DNA from: Multifurca ochricompacta
Taxonomy: Eukaryota > Basidiomycota > Agaricomycetes > Russulales > Russulaceae
Reading direction: 5' to 3'
Assembly: GCA_022496185.1 (NCBI GenBank)
Contig: WTXG01000092.1
Coordinates: 78,052-142,051, forward strand
Length of the DNA: 64,000 bases
A model generated the notes under the pieces. It worked only from the letters and a program-made list of their open reading frames with translations, was not told the DNA's origin and did not search any database. The position numbers and the translations under genes are program-made. This document shows, piece by piece, positions 19,280 through 30,745 of the stretch (position 1 is the stretch's first letter; each line of letters begins with the position of its first letter).

Positions 19280-22200
19280 TCATTCCAGCACTAGTCCAAA
19301 TCCAGTTACCATGTGATCAAAAGATGATCTAGGCAGAGACTTTGTAAGGCCATCTGCTAGCATCTCTCCAGTGGGAGTTCGCACCAAGTCTATCTGGTGT
19401 GATTCTACATACTCCCTAATGGCATGGTACTTTATCGGTATGTGCTTTGATCGCCTTCCTGTGACAGGGTTTAATGCAAGGTCTACTGCACCCTTATTGT
19501 CACAGTGCAGTTGTATGGGTGAACTAACTTCATATCCCAATTCCTGCATAAATGTCCTATACCACGCAGCCTGATTTGAAGCCTCAGCAAGGCTCATATA
19601 CTCGGCTTCTGTGGTGGACTGTGCTACTGTCTTTTGCTTCCTGGAACACCAGCTAATGGCTCCATTAGCAAGGAAAAAGACATAGCCTGAGGTGGAGTGG
19701 CGGTCCTCTTGATCTCCCCATGAGGAATCCGCAAAGCCATGAAGGCCAACTTCACCATTCCCTCCAGAATAGCGAACTTGTAGTCTTTTGTAGCATTTAA
19801 ATAGCTAAGACATATTTGCTAGTCGCATGTGCTGCTGGGAAGGGTTGGAAGCAAATTGGCTAAGGCGTGCAACAGCGAAACTAATGTCAGGTCTGCTTCC
19901 AATCTGCACCCAAAGCAGAGACCCCATTAACTGCTGATACCTCTTAATATCAGAGGTAGATGCTTGGTCTTCAAACTTGACCAAATGAACATCCACGCCA
20001 GAGGGTAGAGGAGTATATACTGGGTTGGAATCCCCCATTCCAAACCTCTCAACTATGGAGGATACATAGGCTGTCTGGTCGATATCCAGTGTCTTGTTAG
20101 GACGGTCCCTGGTGATGTTAACTCCAAGGTAGGACTGGATTTCGCCAAGATCGGTCATCTCATATCGGCTAGATAGAGAGTCCTTCAGCCATTGAATCTT
20201 CTTAGTGGAGGACCCAAGTATAGTGATGTCATCAACATATAAAATGACGAAAAGTGAACCATCCCCCTCTTGGTGATGATACACATATACTCCTGCATCA
20301 GAGTACGTCCGAGTAAAGCTCAGTTCATTGAGAACTGCATGGAATTGTAAGTTCCATGCTTGGGAAGCTTGTTTGAGGCCATACAGAGCTTTCTGTAGCC
20401 TACAAACTTTGGACTCTTGTCCAGCAACGACAAAACCAACAGGTTGCTCCATGTAAATCTCCTCATCCAGATCGCCATGTAGGAATGCCGATTTGACATC
20501 CATCTGGTGGATTTCCCAATCCTCAAGCGCGGCCAACGCTAATAATAGTCGAAGAGACTCAAATCTGGCGACTGGGGAGAAGGTTTCATTGAAGTCCACC
20601 CCCTCTACTTGGGTGAACCCTTTTGCTACAAGCCTAGCACGAAAGCGTCCATCTGCTTTCAATTTAAAGACCCACTTGGACTTTACAGCCTTTCTACCTT
20701 CAGGAAGGTCTTCAAGGCGCCACACTTTAAGTTTTTCTAAGGCATCAATTTCATATTGACATGCCTCAAGCCAATCACTGGCATTATCAGACTCCATTGC
20801 TTCTTTAAATGTAAGAGGATCCCTATAAGGCAATCCTGCAGCATTAAGTAGATCCATCTGACCAAGTCTGGAAGAACCTTGCACAAACTCTGCATTATCC
20901 TCGTTGTAGAAGCGAGGATTCAGACGACGGTTGCGATTGGGACGTGCAGTATCCAAGTCCAAATCTTCTTGGATTGCCCTATCTCGTCGTTCAGAGCGTG
21001 GACTCGTCCTCTGAAAATTGGGTTGAGGAATTCTGTCTGCAATCCTTTGTGATTTTCTGATTGCCTTGGTTCTTTTGGGAGGGGAGGATGGTTCCATGAT
21101 TTGAGATGGAGGGGTCTGATATATAGTCTGAGGGTGTGTGGTGTCTACATTACGTGTGGGTGTGGTAGGCTGTTGTGGTAATTGTGGAGGTACGACGTCC
21201 TCCTGTTCCTCTTCTAGGCCTTCCTCATCTTGAGGAGCCTCAGGAACATGCGTAGCAGTTGCTGGTGGTGGCTGGACTGGGCCACCAGGTAAAGTAAAGG
21301 AGCCACCTTCAGTAGGTTGCTCTATTGATTTGTCTGCTCTGTTGTCCTTATCAGAGCGGGATGGGAAGGATCTCTCATCAAATGTAACATCTCGTGAAAA
21401 GATGAGAGACCGGGTACGACTATCCCAAAGTGTATAGCCTTTAGAAGTAGGCTCATACCTGACAAAGACGGCTTCCCTGGCTTTGGGATCTAGTTTATGC
21501 CGCTTGCCCTCTGGAACATGGTAATAGGCTTTGCAACCAAAGACCTTAAAATACGAGACATCTGGTTTGTTCCCAACCAGAAGCTCAAGTGGAGTTTTCC
21601 ACTTGTTAGAACGGATGGGAGTTCTATTATATATATGACATGCTGTCTCAACAGCACACTCCCAAAAACCAAGAGATAGGCCAGCATCGTGCAGCATGCT
21701 AGTGCCTTTTTCCATAATGGTTCTATTAAATCTCTCGGCCCTTCCATTCTGTTGTGGGCTATACGGCATCATAAGTTTATGCTCTATGCCATAATCTTCA
21801 AGCGTTGCCTTCAGCGCCTTGTTCACATACTCGCCACCACGATCTGTATGAAGACACTTGATTTTATGATTGAATTTATTTTCAAGTAGTGTCTTCAGTT
21901 TATTAAAAACTGGTGTGAACAGATCTTTTGACTTCATTGGAATGATTAAAGCGTATCTGCTAAAGTCGTCCAAGAAGGTGGCAAAGTAAAGATTCCCTTG
22001 TATTGAACTGCACTGCAAGGGACCTACAAGATCACTATGAAGGATCTCAAGGGGGGCTGATGCACGCTTTGAAGATGGGGGAAATGGAAGACGATGGGAC
22101 TTGCCCATTTCACAGCCATAACATGGCTTGTCTTCCACTTGGCTATTATTTATTTTGAGGCCTTTTACCGCCTCAGGAGCATATCTCTTTAGGGCTTCTT

Positions 22201-22612
22201 TAGACATATGGCCCATTCTTTGATGCCAGATTTCTAGTGAGGCAGATGCAGTTGTATGGATACTATTTAGGACGTGTTTGCCTAGTACCCAATACAATTT
22301 GCCAAACTTCCATGCTTCCGCTATAATGTTATCGCCATATTTTATTGTTGCCTTCTTATTATCAAAGAACACAGTTGCCCCTTTTTCTACTAGGGCACTG
22401 GCGGAGATTATTTTATGTCCTCCAGGCATATGGAGTACATTGCTCAATTCCAAGTCGTAACCTTGATCAGTCCTGATGATCACGGTGCCAACTCCATTTG
22501 TTTTGACTATGGAGTTGTCGCCTAGTGATACTTCATGGGTTCTGTCGACTTCATATGTATCGAAGTCTTCAAGGTTGGGACTGAAATGAGCCGTTGCTCC
22601 ACTATCAAGCAT
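19280..22612 (-). pseudogene. C1 copia Pol (protease, integrase, RT, RNase H)
   Basis: Open from 22612 to 19805 (935 codons), then shifted, with the last 105 codons at 19597-19280. Order: aspartic protease at the very start (LDSGATAHFSP), GAG-pre-integrase zinc region (HQRMGHMS..., CYGCEMGKSH), integrase core with D (HSDLVGP), D (LHTDRGGEY) and E (NGRAERFNR), a Pro/Ser-rich linker, reverse transcriptase with VKSAFLHGDLDEEIYMEQP and YVDD, then RNase H (ADSSWGDQED expected in the shifted zone). Against C2, three single bases are missing at about 19740-19830 and cause the break. It reads in the same frame as gag above it, and the two are separated by one TGA. Makes the replication enzymes of C1. 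If the gaps are sequence errors, this Pol is intact. Confidence 0.93.
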
Positions 22613-22663
22613 CCAATAATCTGAGTTGATATCCAGATTATAGGTGTGAACATAAAGGCGAAT

Positions 22664-23599
22664 TCAAGGTGCTTCATGCACCTCCTCTATTTTGCCACTA
22701 CCATTAACTACAGTGGCTATAGTATTTACATGTTGGGCCTCAGCCCTCTTCTTGTTCCCTGCCTTGCCCTTTTTGGCATTCTCCAGGTCCTTTTTCTTCT
22801 TTGCGCAAGCATTGGACTTGTGTCCAGGCTTTTGACAATAGAAGCAGACCACCCCTTGTGAACCAGGGGCAGCAGCGGGAAGTGGTGATAAATTTGTAGG
22901 TTTTTTAGTTTTGACAGGTGCAGCCTTAGATAGGACTGCACTACCACTTCCCGAGGGACCTGCCAGGCGACTTTCCTCATTTAGGAACCTCTGCACAAGG
23001 TCCTGAGGAGAGAGCCGCTCTGGATCGCCAGAGGCCAGTATAGAGCCGGCAATGGCACTGTAGGATTCAGGGAGAGCTTTCAGCAATATGAAGCTCATCT
23101 GGAGGTCATTGACCTCCATCCCATTCTCCCTAAGGGTACTCCTGGCATCCAGGACCTTTTGTAATTGGGTCCTGAATGTCTGTCCTTCATCAAGACGGAA
23201 GGACACCAGGGCAAGCCACAAGTTATATGTGGCCATGCTACCTACAGAGCCATAAAGCCGCTCCAACTTATTATACTTCTCACTAAGAGAAGGATAATTG
23301 GCATCAGAGGCTACTTGGGAGTAGACCTCTTGGGTGACGTTAAGAAAGAGGAGCCCAATTAGCATTTCCTCTTCTCCCATCCATTCCCTGAGGATGGGAT
23401 CAATGACTTCCTTCTGCATTTTCTCCTTTTCCTCCTTGTCCTCTGGGAGGAGGGGCATATCAGGGTAAGGCGTAAGAATGTGCCTCCTGAGCCCATTCAT
23501 CCTCAAAAGGGCATTGAAGTTGGCAGACCAGACCTGCCAGTTGGAGCCATCAAGGCGCTCCATCTTGGAGGAGGGAGGGAAGACAATTGAAGACGGCAT
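22664..23599 (-). CDS. C1 copia Gag
   Basis: 311 residues. The front part has the copia-type capsid pattern (LDGSNWQVWSANFNALLRMN at about 15-34, then helices). A Ser/Gly/Lys linker leads to one CCHC knuckle, CFYCQKPGHKSNAC, at 252-265 and a Lys-rich tail. The frame runs on into Pol: after the TGA at 22666-22664 the next 17 codons lead without shift to the protease. In copia elements gag and pol normally form one polyprotein, so this TGA is best read as a decayed CGA or, less likely, a readthrough stop. Forms the virus-like particle and binds element RNA. Confidence 0.9.
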   Translation of the reverse strand: MPSSIVFPPSSKMERLDGSNWQVWSANFNALLRMNGLRRHILTPYPDMPLLPEDKEEKEKMQKEVIDPILREWMGEEEMLIGLLFLNVTQEVYSQVASDANYPSLSEKYNKLERLYGSVGSMATYNLWLALVSFRLDEGQTFRTQLQKVLDARSTLRENGMEVNDLQMSFILLKALPESYSAIAGSILASGDPERLSPQDLVQRFLNEESRLAGPSGSGSAVLSKAAPVKTKKPTNLSPLPAAAPGSQGVVCFYCQKPGHKSNACAKKKKDLENAKKGKAGNKKRAEAQHVNTIATVVNGSGKIEEVHEAP

Positions 23600-24538
23600 T
23601 TTGAGATGTTATAAGTGTTCCTGGTTCCAAGGAGCAGTTAGAACCAGTGCCCAGGTCTCGCTTAAGAGTGCCACCCCATACTGTGGCACTATGCTTCAGA
23701 ACCTAAGAAGGTCCTGCCTTTGTTGTGCGACTTTCTAGGTATAGTAAAGCTGTCTAGCGCAATCCTGTAACTAGACATAAGCTCTGGTAGACTGGCCAGA
23801 GTGTCTAGTGTAACCAGGATTGGGAGTCATGTCATGAAGGAGCCAACCGCAAGTTCCATTAGAGACAAAGGGTGTATAGCCCTTCCTCTAATGCTGGTGG
23901 TGGAGTTCATGATTAAGCCCTAGATGATTGGGGCCATGACTGAGTAGATGACAAGTCTGTCTCTGGTAGGGCGTGGTTACCCTACAAAGGCAATGGATAC
24001 TTATGCCCAGAGATGAAGACTATATCTACTATGTATAGACTATAGTAGTGCAGCCTACTTGTATCGAGCCCAAGCGTCATGGGAGTGACTACCCATGCCT
24101 TGTTCTAGACCCTAAACTCCACATGCGGGTCGCTAAACCCGGCTTACAGACAGAGCCAAGCATTGACTGGACTTAAAGCCACAAGCTTCTGGCTATAGGC
24201 CTACTAAGACTATCTATGGGACGAAGACCCAGCTACAACTATGAAGGTTACTAATACCTAGTGCGCACTCAAGGAGCTTAAGATGTTTCACCCGCTTAGG
24301 GTCCCTCATCATCTTTTGCAAGAACCCCGAAGGGCTAGCCAAACAGTTCAGGATGAGCAGTAAACTGCGTCATCCTGTGGGGTGTTAAGGTGCACAGACA
24401 GTAAATAGGAAAGCTCACTGGAAGAAGCTGGTGGGAAAGACTTTGAAGCTTTTGTGAGCTTGGAGTGCAAGAGCAAGTTGGGCTGTTTATGAACAAAGGG
24501 AATTTAAACAGTCAGTATGAGCGGCAGGGCCCATAACC
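23600..24538 (-). other. Copia untranslated leader (C1)
   Basis: About 940 bp from the 5' LTR to the gag ATG, starting with the putative primer site. It is collinear with 10449-11384 in C2. It has several short palindromes and no long frame. A spliced or structured leader is possible, but no splice pair could be fixed. Confidence 0.7.
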
Positions 24539-25049
24539 TGTCAAACAATGATGCTGCTGGTTATACTAACTGTGGTTAGTAGCGGGTTAGGCTAGAAAAG
24601 ACAAGTGCTTCAGAGGTTAGAAGAACTCTGATATTACTACACTACTGACCTAGAAAAGACAAGTCTATATACAAGGTTAGTCTAGAGGTAGTAGAGAGTA
24701 AAGTAGAAGGAACTTACGCTTCAGAGGTTAGAAGAACTCTGAAGTGTAAGAGACAAAACAGACACCCTTATATACCCATGGGGGCCAGGGGAAATGGTCT
24801 GTGCGCACTGGGAATAAGTCCACAAGTGCCGGACAATAAACAGAGAGGGATAAAGGCCATTGGCCAAAGAGATATCACATGCTTACTGCGCATTACTAAG
24901 TCCATCACTAATCAGCTGAGTAAGGTGAGAAAGAAATGTAATAAAGATAACATAAAAAGTCCGATACTCCGGAATCTAATCTAATCTAATCTACAGCTGA
25001 AGCGAACCTTAGATGCCTGAAGCATCTCCAGACACGTCCTGTGTCAACA
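24539..25049 (-). repeat. 5' LTR of copia C1 (LTR family A)
   Basis: 511 bp, promoter LTR of the element: on the minus strand TGTTGACACAGG...TGTTTGACA. TATA is GTATATAAGGG near 24773. Stem 1 follows (about 24716-24742) and stem 2 is at about 24606-24630. Confidence 0.93.
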
Positions 25050-25071
25050 ACATCAAGTCAAGTCTCTCACA

Positions 25072-26582
25072 GTGGCTTCCAGCCGCAGTCAGACCCTCTT
25101 CCGGGAAGAACTCATCGAACACAGAGACGAGAATAATCTTTCACAGCAAGTACTTGGCTCTGCCACCTGGAAAGACTTTGAGTCCGAGTTTGGATATTAC
25201 GTCTATCACAACGGAAGATACCAACCGGTAGAATATGACGACAAAAAGAGAGTTTGGTATCGCATCCGATACTCGGACAGCCAACACTCTTGGGTCACTA
25301 CAGGACCTGCCCCACCCAAATTTGGACTAGGCCCATGGAGAGAGAATCCCCTGGCCATTGTCACGGACTCCGAACCAGAGGAGTATGTAGAAGAACCCAG
25401 TGAAGAAGCACCGGCATTAGCAGCAACTACGTTTCCAGTTGCACCCACAGTTGTCACGTTCAGAGCACCTGCTTTGACAACTCCCCAGATATCGACACAA
25501 ACCACCGACACTATTACCCCATCCCGTCCACCCATGTCTACCATTGCCGCCCAACTTCCGGACCCTGCTCCACCAGCCCCCGTGGCACCACCTCCAAACA
25601 TCCCCCCCCTTCTGGACATCTGTCAGGAGTGTTACCCCAAACGTTCACCGGGGACCGCTCACAGAGTAAAAAGTTCATGTTGGAGTTCACAACCTTCAAG
25701 AACTTCAATCATGATGTTCCACAGATTGTCAATCCCTTCCAATGTGCCAATCTGTTTCTCTCCCTGATCCGAGGGGATGCAGTGGATGACTGGACGATGG
25801 AACAGTTGGAATGGCTGAACGAGCAGGTTGAGAGTGGGCGTCGAACCACAAGCAAAGGTCTTTGGGAGACCATAGCCGAGAGGTTCAAGGACGCCTTCAC
25901 AGATGGGCAGGCCAAACAGAAAGCAGCCCGAGAATTAAAGTCCCTCAGAATGGAAAAGGGAGAACTTGACGCATATGTGGCCAAGTTCAGAAGTCTAGCC
26001 AACAGAGCCGGCTATGATACAGACGAGGAGGCCACACTGGACCTCTTTTCGCAAGGACTACCCAACCTGCTAGTCAAAAACATCATACAGTTTCACCACC
26101 CCCATGATTGGGACACTTGGGTCGATGCTGCACGCCGGCAGCAGCAGGACTATCTGGACTTCCAGACACGATTTGGAGTCGATACTAAAAAGGGAAAGAC
26201 CCGAGACCAGTGGAAGGCCACCTTCGGAGTAAAACCTGCCCAGCATACCCAGCGGGATCCAAATGCCATGGATACCTCTGCAGATCAAGCTCGAGCTCAG
26301 GCAGCACTCATGGAGGATGAGCGGCAGGCATTAATGAAGGAAGGGCGATGCTTTCGCTGCAGAGCATTAGGACACATGTCTCGAGACTGTCCCAAGAAGG
26401 GGGTGCGCGTCGCCATGGCAACCGTCACATCAGAAAGCCCCGCTCAGAATAACCCAACCACTGTGGACAAAAGATCGAAAGAGGAGAAAGCCCAGGATAT
26501 ATGGGCTAATATGATGAAAGAGAGTGAGGAAGTATGCGCCATTTTGGTAGAGAAGGCGTTTGCGAAAAAGGATTTTTGTTAG
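25072..26582 (+). pseudogene. G3 gypsy Gag
   Basis: About 500 codons. The N-terminal part (MASSRSQTLFREELIEH...) reads in one frame to the poly-C run at 25602-25609, after which the rest continues one frame over (MLPQTFTGDRSQSKKF...). One extra C restores the order seen in the old copy G1 (PPPSGHLLGVLP), so the run has probably lost a base. Pro/Thr-rich linker at 110-190, capsid region at about 195-400 (FMLEFTTFKNFNHDVPQIVN, WTMEQLEWLNEQ), then one CCHC knuckle CFRCRALGHMSRDC (about 26350-26391). It ends at TAG 26580-26582, inside the start of the protease frame. Forms the particle shell. Confidence 0.9.
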
Positions 26583-29500
26583 GCTCAAACCCATCGGCCT
26601 GGGCAAGAGCACTCCATGTCACCTCTGTGTATGCTAGTCGATTCAAATCGTTAAAAATACCAGTTCATTTTGAAACTACACAGAGGATGGCCAACCGAGA
26701 TATTTTAGTGGACTCTGGAGCCATGGACAATTTCATTCACCCACGACTAATCAGAACAATGGGTCTGGGAAGGCTGGCACTTCCCCAGGAAAAGAACATT
26801 TGGAACATTGATGGAACAGCCAATCGTGCTGGAAAGATTACCCACTACACAGACCTGAAAGTCCAGGTTGGGGAAACAACAAAAGTCATCCACTTCTTAA
26901 TTACAGATCTAGGAGATGAAGATCTCATCCTGGGATATCCATGGCTTGCCGCTTTTGAACCAAAGATTAACTGGGCTGATGCGACCATGGATAAAGACTC
27001 ATACCCAACCATTATCACATCACTAGGTTATGATTATGCGATCAGACATCCAGTAGTCAGGACTACATGAACGGAGGAAGGGGATGACCCTGGTCAAGGT
27101 TACGTCACCAAAGCATCAGAACTGGCCCAGAAGGCTGTGCAGGGGCAAGTTGAAAAGACCTACCAAGATATAGTGCCAAGTGCCTATCAGTGGCACTGGA
27201 GAATATTCTCTGAGGAAGAGTCGCATCGCTTTCCCCCAGAGCGACCATGGGATCATGCCATAGAACTCCTCCCAGATACGCCGGTTGCTATAGACTGCAA
27301 AGTCTACCCACTGTCCCAGACGGAGCAGGTGGCACTTACTGAATTCCTCGAAGAGCATCTAGCCAAGGGATACATTCGCCCATCCAAGTCACAGTATGCC
27401 TCACCTTTCTTCTTCATCAAGAAGAAAGACAGCAAGTTGCGACCAGTCCAGGACTACCGAAAAATTAATACGTATACTGTGAAGAACACCTATCCCCTGC
27501 CCCTTATTTCCGAACTCATTGACACCATGCAGGATAAGTCCCTCTTTTCAAAAATGGACGTACGTTGGGGATACAACAATGTCAGAATCAAGGAGGGCGA
27601 CCAATGCAAGGCGGCATTCAAAACGAACCAAGGATTGTTCGAACCGAATGTCATGTTCTTTGGGCTTACAAATTCACCGGCAACATTTCAATCCATGATG
27701 AATCACATCTTCCGAGACCTTATCCTTACCGGCGAAGTGGTGGTTTACATGGATGACATCCTGGTTGCCACTACCAATGATCTGAATCACCATCGAGAAC
27801 AAGTCCATCAGGTGCTGGATATATTGCACAAGCACGATTTGTACCTCAAACCCACAAAGTGCTCCTTTGAACAGCAAAGCGTCGAGTACTTGGGAGTGAT
27901 TCTGGAGGGAGGACAAGTGCGCATGGACCCTGTCAAGGTACAAGGAATCAGGGAATGGCCAATGCCAACTTGCGTCAAGGACATCCGATCCTTTATCAGA
28001 TTTTGTAACTTCTATTGGCGTTTTGTCAAAGGATTCTCAGGTATAGCATGACCCTTGAACGACCTCCTGAAAAAGGACATGCCCTGGCATTGGAATGCCG
28101 AACAACAATGAGCATTTGAACAGATTAGAGCTCTGGTTGGCTCTGAACCAGTACTTACCCAACCTGACCTGAGCCGCCCCTTTGAGCTAGAAGTGGACAC
28201 CTCCCACTTTGCGAATGGGGCGGTGTTGTATCAAAGAGACAGTCTGCAAGTGCTTCACCCAGTGGCCTACTATTCAGAAACCTTTTCATCTGCCGAGCGA
28301 AATTACGATATTTGGGACCAGGAACTCCTAGCCATAGTCAAAGCGCTACGGCATTGGCGGCCATACCTTGCCGGGAATCCCCACAAAACGGTCATCTACA
28401 CGGATCATTCTAACCTGTTGTACTGGAAAGAGCCCCACAAAATCAGTCAGCATGTAGCACGAGAGGTCTTAGAGCTCGAGGAATATGACTTTACCCTGAA
28501 GCACATCGCAGGAAGTCAGAATGCGTGAGTGGATGCATTATCACGAAGACCAGACATGCATACAGGGGGAGACGACAATGACCATGTAACTGTCCTCACA
28601 GAAGAAGTGTTCGCAAAAACAGCTGTAGTCAGCCTTCATGATATGGACCTATGGGCACAAGTCTCCCAAAACATGAACCCAGAACTATGCCGCTCATGGG
28701 CTGACGCACACAACCTGAAAGAGATCAACAGTCTTTGGTGGAAAGATGGAGATCGACTCGTTGTCACCGGTGGTGACAACATTAAGAGGGGGGTGATCCA
28801 TTTTCACCACGATCTCCCCTCTGCCGGTCATCCAGGCATTGCCAACACTTACGCCCTCGCCAAATGAGACTACTGGTGGCCCAACATGAAAAAGGATGTT
28901 GAAGACTACGTGAAGGGATGTGCAGACTGCCAAGCTAATAAAGTAAACACACACCCGCATCCTCCAGCGATGCTTCCCATCACTCCCACTATGTCTCTAC
29001 CATTCCAGACGATTGCCATGGATTTCATAGTCAAACTGCCCAACTCTAGAGGCTTTGACTCTATTCTAACCATCACAGACCATGACTACTCCAAAGCAGC
29101 GCTCTTCATACCATGCAAGGAGTCTATCACAGCTGAAGGAGTGGCCAAACTCTATCTCGACCACATCTACTGACATTATGGCCTCCCAGAAAAGATCATC
29201 TCTGACCGAGACCCACGCTTCACCTTGACATTCGCCAGAGCATTATGCAAGGTTCTGGACATACAGCAAAACATCTCAACAGCCTACCACCCCCAAACAG
29301 ATGGACAGTCAGAGCGTACCAATCAATGGCTGGAGCAATACCTCCAATTCTGGTGCAATGGACGACAGGACGACTGGGCAGACTGGCTGGCAACAGCAGA
29401 GTTTGCGCACAACTCCTGGCCTAACGGCACGACAAAGACCCCCCATTTTCCCTTATCATGGGCTGGGTACCATGCACCACATGGACTGATAAGCCAATGA

Positions 29501-30670
29501 ATGTTCCCATGACCTCACAGCGACTTAACCAATGGGACAAGATCTGGAAATCCGCCAATGAAAACCTGCTAAAGGCACAACGAACCTTATCGGATAAGCC
29601 TTCCAAATTCACACCTTATCAAGCCAATGAACAGGTTTGGCTGGAAGGGAAGCACATCCATACGTCACACCCCACAACTAAATTAGCACCCCGACATCAC
29701 GGACCCTTCAGAATCACGAGGAAGTTATCGGACGTGTCATATGAACTCGAACTCCCCCCTACATGGAAGATCCACCTGGTCTTCCACGCGAAGCTCCTGA
29801 CACCATACAAGGAAACATCCATTCATGGGGAGAACTTCCCAAGACCTCCACCGGAATTAGTTGACGGAGAAGCAGAATGGGAAGTGGAGCAGATTATAAA
29901 CTCCGTGTTACGAACTACCCAGCGTACCAAACAGACGGCAAGACGAGGGGGCTACATCAGCAGTAGCAGTGACAGTAGCCGCGCGGGGTCTGCAAGGACA
30001 TCGCCGGCTTAGTCATGATGTCCCACGCCGAAGTCCAGAAGACAGATACGGCATGAGGTACAGAAGCAGATCACGTGACAGTAAGGTTTGATGCCTCGTG
30101 TACAGAAGGACCCTGAACCTTAGTTGACGTGGGAAGACGGTGGCACTGGTTCTGATGGAAGGTTCCATAGTCACACGTCCAGAACCACAAGCGTCTAGAT
30201 AAGCCTGATAAGAACGGATGACTAAGTTAGTACCAGCATGTATATATACCCTAGCTAGTCTCGCTCAGATGTTCCCCATCTTGAGCTCCTGTGACAATCA
30301 GTAGCCTTGTGGACCTTTAACTTCCTTCCTTGCGTCTCACCACCCGAACTCGTCCCTTTGGTACTCGTCCTCTGTGACTTGTACACTGAGCCTGTGACTC
30401 TGGTAGACCCTGCGTCGGACTTATTGTCTTCCGCATCGACCCAAGATCGTCCCGACCTTGTCTCTGTGACCTAGCCGCCCGCACTCGACCGCGTACGCCC
30501 CTCTGAGCGTAACACTCCACCTATCGAGGCCGAGGGCGCAAACTGCATTACCTGATCAAGTGGAAGGGATTCCCAGACTCTGACAATTCGTGGGAACCAG
30601 CCAGGAATATCTTCGCCCTGACCCTGATCACGGAGTTCCACTTACGGCATCCCCTGGCGCCCAAGAGTAG
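26534..30670 (+). pseudogene. G3 gypsy Pol with chromodomain
   Basis: Lies in the -1 frame relative to gag, overlapping its last 48 nt. Protease ILVDSGAMDNFIH (about 26703). RT from 27137 with KMDVRWGYNNVRI and the catalytic YMDD (about 27749). RNase H with EVDTSHFANGAVLY (28191) and TDHSNLLYW. Integrase zinc part HHDLPSAGHPG (28810) and CADCQANK, core D (AMDFIVKL), D (SDRDPRF) and E (QSERTNQW). Chromodomain [19 protein letters not shown] (30540-30600). In-frame TGA stops at 27068, 28049, 28109, 28526, 28865 and 29171. One base is missing near 29440 in a C run. A solo LTR (29906-30514) splits it before the chromodomain. The enzymatic sites themselves are kept, which points to recent decay. 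Confidence 0.92.
29906..30514 (+). repeat. Solo LTR inside G3 pol
   Basis: 609 bp, TGTTACGAAC...GAGCGTAACA, flanked by CTCCG (29901-29905) and CTCCA (30515-30519), one mismatch of CpG type. Removing it joins integrase to chromodomain as in G2. TATA-like GTATATATACCC lies near 30240. The family is different from the G3 LTR. No other copy was seen. Confidence 0.82.
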
Positions 30671-30745
30671 TTAAAAGGAGAGCAGGCTCCCGACTTTCCT
30701 CCCCAGAACAACGCTTCACCAGCAATGTCCTAATCACTAACCAAT

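Larger units (their letters stand above)
18507..25049 (-). mobile_element. Ty1/copia element C1, full length and young
   Basis: LTR, leader, gag-pol, purine tract and LTR on the minus strand, 6,543 bp, perfect duplication ACATC (18502-18506 and 25050-25054). The LTRs (509 and 511 bp) differ only by two missing homopolymer bases in the left one. Candidate primer site GGTTATGGGCCC follows the 5' LTR. A GGAGGGA purine tract sits beside the 3' LTR (plus strand 19016-19026). It is broken only by one TGA between gag and pol and by clustered 1-base gaps near 19740-19830. Confidence 0.95.
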
